DNA from: an uncultured Campylobacter sp. | GTDB lineage: Bacteria > Campylobacterota > Campylobacteria > Campylobacterales > Campylobacteraceae | Length of the DNA: 11,588 bases | Direction of reading: 5' to 3' | NCBI RefSeq assembly: GCF_937997465.1 | Contig: NZ_CALKTQ010000302.1 | Span: 1-11,588 of the forward strand | Notes under the pieces: generated by a model | What the model was told of the DNA's origin: nothing | The model's database searches: none | Seen by the model: only the letters and a program-made list of their open reading frames with translations | Program-made: the position numbers and the translations under genes | Shown here: positions 6,941 through 11,588 of the stretch, in pieces | Numbering within the stretch: the first letter of the stretch is position 1 | How the letters are laid out: each line of letters starts with the position of its first letter

Positions 6941-7812
6941 TGCGCGCTTTTTTCGTATTTATTTTTACTTTAACCGCCTTAATCGCTCGAAATTTACCCC
7001 AAGAAACGGAAAATTTAAGCCCTAAAATCGTAGCGGTAGATTGGACGGCGGCGGAGATATTGAGGTCTATCGGATACGACGTAGCGGCTATCGGAGATAA
7101 AAGAAACTATGAAATTTGGGTCAAAGAACCAAGCGTAGAAAACGCGGTCGATCTAGGGCTTAGAATGCAGCCCAATCTAGAAGCGCTAATCAAGCTAAAG
7201 CCCGATTTTATAATCATTCCGTCCTTTTTTGAATTTAACAAAAACGCCCTAGCCCAATACGCGCGAGTAGAGGTCGTAGACGCGTATAAAGAAGGGGATT
7301 TATACGAAAATATTTTGGACGCGACGCATCGTATCGCCAAAATCGCAAAAAGAGAAAAAGAAGCACAAAATCTCATACGAGAAAACGAAGAATTTTTTAA
7401 AAATTTACGCGCCGAGCTCGCGCGTTTTTCAAACGAACCTATCGCGACGATCCAGTTTATAGACAGCAAGCGTTTGAGAATTTACGGAGAAAACAGCATA
7501 TACGGAGTAAGCCTGAAAAAAATGGGGCTAAAAAACGCCGCGCCTAAAGAATTTACGTTTAATTTGTGGGGTATAGCCACGGTGCCGATCACTTCGCTTT
7601 TTAAGCTTCCTAAAAACTCGAGACTCGTTATCGTCGAACCAAATCCGCTCGATATTAAGCGCGAGCTTAAATTTAACGGGCTGTTTCGAGCTCTAGGGTT
7701 TTTTGAAAATAGTATTCAGACGAGTCCGATTTGGAGCGCGGGCGCGATTTTGAGTATGCAGCGCTTTGCTACGCAGCTGGCTCAAAACCTAAATCAAGAT
7801 CCCCGAAAATGA
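6940..7812 (+). CDS. fhuD: Periplasmic ferric-hydroxamate binding protein
   Basis: Receives the ferric siderophore in the periplasm and hands it to the permease. The protein has 290 residues, with a signal peptide (about 1-16, ending LIA) and no lipobox, as in Gram-negative FhuD. Recognisable FhuD features, compared from memory with E. coli FhuD, are AVDWTAAEILRSIG near the N-terminus, NYEIWVKEP, then DLGLRMQPNLE, a central long helix with many charged residues, NLWGIATVPI (W210) and WSAGAILSMQRF (W265) near the end. Arginine 75 in DLGLR appears to correspond to the hydroxamate-contacting arginine of the E. coli protein. The chosen start is the ATG at 6940, overlapping the fhuC stop. A TTG one codon earlier is possible but less likely. 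No clear ribosome binding site is present, so translation probably depends on coupling. The stop overlaps the fhuB start by four bases (ATGA). Confidence 0.83.
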   Translation: MRAFFVFIFTLTALIARNLPQETENLSPKIVAVDWTAAEILRSIGYDVAAIGDKRNYEIWVKEPSVENAVDLGLRMQPNLEALIKLKPDFIIIPSFFEFNKNALAQYARVEVVDAYKEGDLYENILDATHRIAKIAKREKEAQNLIRENEEFFKNLRAELARFSNEPIATIQFIDSKRLRIYGENSIYGVSLKKMGLKNAAPKEFTFNLWGIATVPITSLFKLPKNSRLVIVEPNPLDIKRELKFNGLFRALGFFENSIQTSPIWSAGAILSMQRFATQLAQNLNQDPRK

Positions 7813-9707
7813 AAAAACTACTTACGATTTTTTCGGTCGCTTTCGTCGTTTTGGGTATCGCCGCAGTCGCCTTGCAGGCGATTTTACTGGAAGATTTCGG
7901 CCAAAACGTCAAAAATTTAGTCGTTTTAAATTATATTTTACCGCGAATAGGCGTCGCGTTTTTAAGCGGACTATTTTTATCTACGGCTACGGCTTTGATG
8001 GCGCAAATAACGCATAACCCGCTAGCAAGCGATAGTACGCTTGGAGTGGGTAGCGGCGCGGGATTTTTTATGCTAGCGGGCGCTCTTTTCTTTCAGCATC
8101 TGGGACTTAGCACCGTCGCGAGCTCTTTCGTCGGCGCGGTCGCGGCGCTAGCGATACTTTTCGCATTATCTTCGGGGCGCGGATTTTCGGTATTTACCAC
8201 GACGCTATCGGGACTTATAATCGGTTTATTTTTCGGATCTTTGACCTCGCTTTTAATGCTCTTTTTTCAAGAAGAGAGCTTTTTCGTCGCGGTTTGGATG
8301 AGCGGGGATTTGGCGCAAGACGGCGCGTTTAATTTTTACTCCATGCTAGTTTATTTTTTGCCGGCTTTAGCGGCTATTTTATATTTTTCTCGCTCGTTTC
8401 ACCTTTTTGTTTTGGGTGATAGCGCTTGCAAGGCTCTTGGCGTAAACGTAAATTTAATACGCGCGACGGGGCTTTTGATAGCCGCTTATCTCACCGCTTT
8501 GACGGTAGCTTTCGTCGGCATCATCGCATTCGTAGGGCTTGGGGCTTATACGCTAGCAGATAGACTTAAATTCGATAATTTCGCAAAAAAGCTAATTTGC
8601 TGCGGCTTGTGCGGCGGGTTACTTTTGGGCGTTACGGACGAAATTTTGATCGTGATTTTAAATTTAACGGGCGTAAATTTACCGGCAGGAGGCATAAGCG
8701 CGTTTTTAGGCGCGCCTTTGCTTTTATGGCTGATAATACGCGGCGTCCATAAAAACGAAGTATCCGCAAAAGACGGCGACGCGGGCTCGGCAGTAAAAGC
8801 AAACGCCGCTTTCGTATTGCCCGTTATTTTAGCCGTTTTGGTCGCGGTCTGCTTGTTTTCGCTATTTTTCGGGGTCGGAAATTTTAGCCAAGAGATACTA
8901 AGCGTGCGTATAAACCGAGTAGCGGCCGCGCTTTTTAGTGGCGTAATACTGGGCGTCGCGGGAACGGTTTTACAGCGTCTAAGCAAAAATCAAATGGCTT
9001 CTCCCGAGCTTTTGGGGATAAATTCCGGCGTGAGCCTTGGCGTATTGGCGGCTATGTTTTTAGCGCCGTTTTTGACCGTGCCGCTAGGTATCGCTGGCGC
9101 TTGCGCCATGCTTTGCTTTACCGTAGCCGTAAACTACAAAAACGAAATGTCGCCGCACAAGGTGATTTTAACGGGCATAGCTATAATGGCGTTTGTTAGC
9201 TCGGTAGAGAAAATTTTGCTCGCGACGGGAGATAGCAGGATTTATAACTTTATGAGCTACGCGTCGGGGAGTACCTATTCGGTTACGACAGCGTGGGCTG
9301 CTGCTCTATTTATCGCGGCGGTAGCTAGCGTTTTATTCGCGCTTTATTATTCCAGGCAAATCGAGCTTTTAAATTTAGGCGACGCGACCGCTTCGAGCTT
9401 GGGAGTAAACGTCCCGGGATACCGAACGATACTGTTTTTATTTTGCGCGGGCATAAGCGCGTTAGCGGCTCTTAACATAGGCCCGGTTAGTTTCGTTGGC
9501 TTGCTAGCGCCACATATAGCGTCGTTTTTGGGCTTTCGCAAGCCGTGCTTGCAAATCGTAACCGCGTCTGTTATCGGCGGGATATTGATGGTAACGGCCG
9601 ACTTTTTAGGCAGGACGCTTATTTTTCCTTACGAGATACCTTCGGGGCTCGTCGCTACCATTATCGGAAGCGCCTATTTCGTATCGGCGGCCAGAAAATT
9701 AAAATAA
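7809..9707 (+). CDS. fhuB: Ferric-hydroxamate ABC transporter, fused double permease
   Basis: Inner-membrane channel of the importer. It has 632 residues made of two FecCD/BtuC-type permease halves in one chain, as in E. coli FhuB (about 660). The halves show themselves as paired motifs about 320 residues apart: NPLASDSTLGVGSG (from 70) with NQMASPELLGINSG (from 394), and GDSACKALGVNV (from 203) with GDATASSLGVNV (from 524). They are joined by a charged, glycine-rich linker at about 313-332. The second half keeps the conserved FVGLLAPHIA (562-571). The first half has a diverged version, FVGLGAYTLAD (241-251), without the PH pair. The frame remains open 26 codons upstream, but the ATG at 7809 is preferred: it makes the four-base ATGA overlap with fhuD and starts MKKLLTIF directly before the first membrane helix. 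No good ribosome binding site is seen, consistent with coupled translation. Confidence 0.87.
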   Translation: MKKLLTIFSVAFVVLGIAAVALQAILLEDFGQNVKNLVVLNYILPRIGVAFLSGLFLSTATALMAQITHNPLASDSTLGVGSGAGFFMLAGALFFQHLGLSTVASSFVGAVAALAILFALSSGRGFSVFTTTLSGLIIGLFFGSLTSLLMLFFQEESFFVAVWMSGDLAQDGAFNFYSMLVYFLPALAAILYFSRSFHLFVLGDSACKALGVNVNLIRATGLLIAAYLTALTVAFVGIIAFVGLGAYTLADRLKFDNFAKKLICCGLCGGLLLGVTDEILIVILNLTGVNLPAGGISAFLGAPLLLWLIIRGVHKNEVSAKDGDAGSAVKANAAFVLPVILAVLVAVCLFSLFFGVGNFSQEILSVRINRVAAALFSGVILGVAGTVLQRLSKNQMASPELLGINSGVSLGVLAAMFLAPFLTVPLGIAGACAMLCFTVAVNYKNEMSPHKVILTGIAIMAFVSSVEKILLATGDSRIYNFMSYASGSTYSVTTAWAAALFIAAVASVLFALYYSRQIELLNLGDATASSLGVNVPGYRTILFLFCAGISALAALNIGPVSFVGLLAPHIASFLGFRKPCLQIVTASVIGGILMVTADFLGRTLIFPYEIPSGLVATIIGSAYFVSAARKLK

Positions 9708-9725
9708 ACTTTAAAAGGAGACAAA

Positions 9726-11588
9726 ATGAAAAATAGTTTTAGGCTGGGTTTAGCCTTAAGTTTGAGCGCGGTCGCCGCTTTGGGCGCCGATAGCGTAGCT
9801 CTCGAAGAAGTAAGCGTCGTGGGCTCTGTAGCCAAAGGCAGCGGAAAAATCGACTTTATGCAGCCCGGAACCACTACTGCGATAACGCAAGATAAAATTT
9901 CCGAACAAGGCGCAAGCCAACTCGATAATGCCGTTAAATACGAAGCGGGCTTCATAAATCCCTACGGAACGGATCTGGATACGACCGATTGGCTAAAGCT
10001 AAGGGGCTTTAACGCGACGGTTACGCTTGACGGTTCTACGCCTTACAAAGGCGGATATTTAGGCGCTCAGCACGATATCTACGGGCTTGAAAGTATCGAG
10101 GTCGTAAAGGGCGCGAATTCGCTTTTATACGGCGCCTCAAGCGCGGGCGGAGTTATAAATTTAGTCAGCAAGCGTCCGACGGCTAAGCCTTTTGCCGAGG
10201 TCGGATTTAAGATCGGCAACAAAAATCAACGCGGAATTTTCTTTGACGCGAGCGACGAGCTTTTTACCGATAGGGTCAAATTTCGCTTAGTCGGAAATTA
10301 CGAGAAAAAACACGGCGACGTCGATTTTACGCACAACGAACACTATTATATCGCTCCGTCTTTGCTGTTTTTGCTCGGCGACGAAACGACGCTGACGCTA
10401 CTTTCAAGCTATACCAAAGATAACGGCACGGGCGTGACGGCGTTTTATCCCTATCCGAACGTAACGAAAGTATCTCGCAGCGTAAATCCGAGCTCAAGCA
10501 GCGACTTTTTAAAAAGAGAGCAGTATACGGCCGGCTACGAGCTAACGCATAATTTTACGGACAATTTAAAATTCGCGTCGAGCTATAAATTTAACAAAGA
10601 AGACAAAGAGCAGCTCGCTACGCTATACGTGGGCAGTTTCGGCGTTACGTTAGTCGATGCGGACGTGAAGTCTCATACGTTCGACAACCGCTTGAGCTAT
10701 GAATTTCAAGGCGAAAACATCAAAAATTTAGCCACGTTCGGCTTTGATTACCGAAAAATAAAAGCGGACGGAATTTACGGCTTTTCTAGCACGACGCCTT
10801 GGACTATCGGCGATAGAGTAAGCGTAGCTAGACCTAGTAGCGCCCCAAGATACGACGTAGATCAGTCGCAACTGGGCTTTTATTTTAGCAACCAAGCGAC
10901 GCTTTTTGACAACCTCATCCTAAACGCCGCCGTTAGACGCGACAAGCTAAAAGAGGACTCCAATACGCTAGGCACGAAAAATAACTACGAAATATCCAAA
11001 ACCACTTATCAAGCGGGCGTAATGTATAACTTCGACGCGATCGGATTGATGCCGTTTTTTAACTACTCTCAAAGCTTTACTCCCGTCGTAGGAAGCAACA
11101 GCGCGGTCGGATACAAACCTATCGAAGGCAGACAATACGAAACGGGCGTAAAATACTTGCCAGAATTTATAGACGGAGAATTTAGCCTTGCATACTTTGA
11201 TATAGAAGAGAAAAACGCTCTGGTGGGCGGTATGGTCGGGGGCCTATATATCCAAAGCCAAGCCGGTAAAAAACGAACCAAAGGCTTAGAAATAAGCTCG
11301 AACGTAAATTTAACCGACGATATAAACTGGATCGCGGCCTATACGCATTATTTTAGCGCAAAAACTCACGACGGAGTAAACGGCGATATCGTAACTCAAA
11401 CGGCCCTAATACCTAAAAACACGCTCTCTTCATTTATAACGTATAAATTTAGCCTAACTGCCGACCAAAGCCTAAAAGTGGGCGCGGGCGTTAGATACGT
11501 AAGCTCTATCCCGGACGGCTCGGCAAGCGGCTACAAAAGCCATTCTTATACCCTGCTAGACGCTATGGCGGAATACGAGGATAAAAAA
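9726..11588 (+). CDS. TonB-dependent siderophore receptor (partial, runs off the window)
   Basis: Outer-membrane receptor for the siderophore handled by the adjacent importer. I translated the frame to the window end: 621 codons, no stop. Receptors of the FhuA/FhuE/FoxA type have about 700 residues, so the last 70-100 are missing, including the final barrel strands. A signal peptide covers about 1-21 (ending LGA) and a TonB box, EEVSVVG, lies at 27-33. The plug includes LRGFNATVTLDGSTPYKGG and IEVVKGANSLLYGASSAGG, ending in SKRPT at 148-152. No N-terminal signalling domain is present. A strong ribosome binding site (AAAGGAG) precedes the ATG, and only 18 bases separate it from the fhuB stop with no terminator, so it is probably the fourth gene of the operon. 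The linkage suggests a ferric-hydroxamate ligand; the exact siderophore cannot be read from the sequence. Confidence 0.9.
   Translation, partial: MKNSFRLGLALSLSAVAALGADSVALEEVSVVGSVAKGSGKIDFMQPGTTTAITQDKISEQGASQLDNAVKYEAGFINPYGTDLDTTDWLKLRGFNATVTLDGSTPYKGGYLGAQHDIYGLESIEVVKGANSLLYGASSAGGVINLVSKRPTAKPFAEVGFKIGNKNQRGIFFDASDELFTDRVKFRLVGNYEKKHGDVDFTHNEHYYIAPSLLFLLGDETTLTLLSSYTKDNGTGVTAFYPYPNVTKVSRSVNPSSSSDFLKREQYTAGYELTHNFTDNLKFASSYKFNKEDKEQLATLYVGSFGVTLVDADVKSHTFDNRLSYEFQGENIKNLATFGFDYRKIKADGIYGFSSTTPWTIGDRVSVARPSSAPRYDVDQSQLGFYFSNQATLFDNLILNAAVRRDKLKEDSNTLGTKNNYEISKTTYQAGVMYNFDAIGLMPFFNYSQSFTPVVGSNSAVGYKPIEGRQYETGVKYLPEFIDGEFSLAYFDIEEKNALVGGMVGGLYIQSQAGKKRTKGLEISSNVNLTDDINWIAAYTHYFSAKTHDGVNGDIVTQTALIPKNTLSSFITYKFSLTADQSLKVGAGVRYVSSIPDGSASGYKSHSYTLLDAMAEYEDKK

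Noticed and set aside
7731..7808. 26-codon upstream extension of FhuB
   Set aside because: It overlaps the conserved C-terminal part of FhuD, is not hydrophobic, and the ATG at 7809 gives the usual four-base overlap and a proper N-terminus.

Overview
The window looks like chromosomal DNA from a Campylobacter-type epsilonproteobacterium, perhaps one of the higher-GC oral species of the C. rectus / C. showae kind. This assignment is inference. It rests on the very frequent AAATTTA/TAAATTT words in genes and spacers, the AT-rich promoters with good TATAAT boxes but poor -35 boxes, and the protein content. No 16S or other decisive marker is present.

Layout. Positions 1-579 hold no convincing gene. 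They open with a perfect 27-bp inverted repeat that touches the window edge, followed by imperfect direct repeats. A TonB-dependent outer-membrane receptor occupies 580-2940 on the minus strand. Its signal-peptide region, up to 3090, is interrupted by an in-frame stop. A 352-bp spacer follows, with a short perfect inverted repeat and a probable terminator. Next on the minus strand come two overlapping genes for small secreted heavy-metal-associated (HMA) proteins (3443-3966), then an AT-rich spacer with their promoter. The housekeeping GTPase gene typA/bipA (4201-6009, minus, TTG start) follows.

From 6176 to the right edge the plus strand carries a compact iron-siderophore uptake operon: ABC ATPase (fhuC), periplasmic binding protein (fhuD), fused double permease (fhuB), and a second TonB-dependent siderophore receptor that runs off the window. 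The first three genes overlap by 1 and 4 bases and the receptor follows 18 bases later with its own strong ribosome binding site. FhuD resembles the ferric-hydroxamate binding proteins, and the C-D-B order matches the E. coli fhu operon. The likely route is receptor (outer membrane, TonB-driven), then FhuD (periplasm), then FhuB (inner membrane), powered by FhuC. The 166-bp gap between typA and fhuC carries divergent promoters and an AT-rich inverted repeat that could bind Fur.

The most notable observation is in the first receptor. Its leader contains a 78-bp segment bounded by 12-bp direct repeats. The segment is a whole number of codons and contains the stop codon. Removing it on paper gives a normal signal peptide joined in frame to the mature receptor. 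I found no clearly new multi-gene system; the rest is iron and metal handling plus typA.
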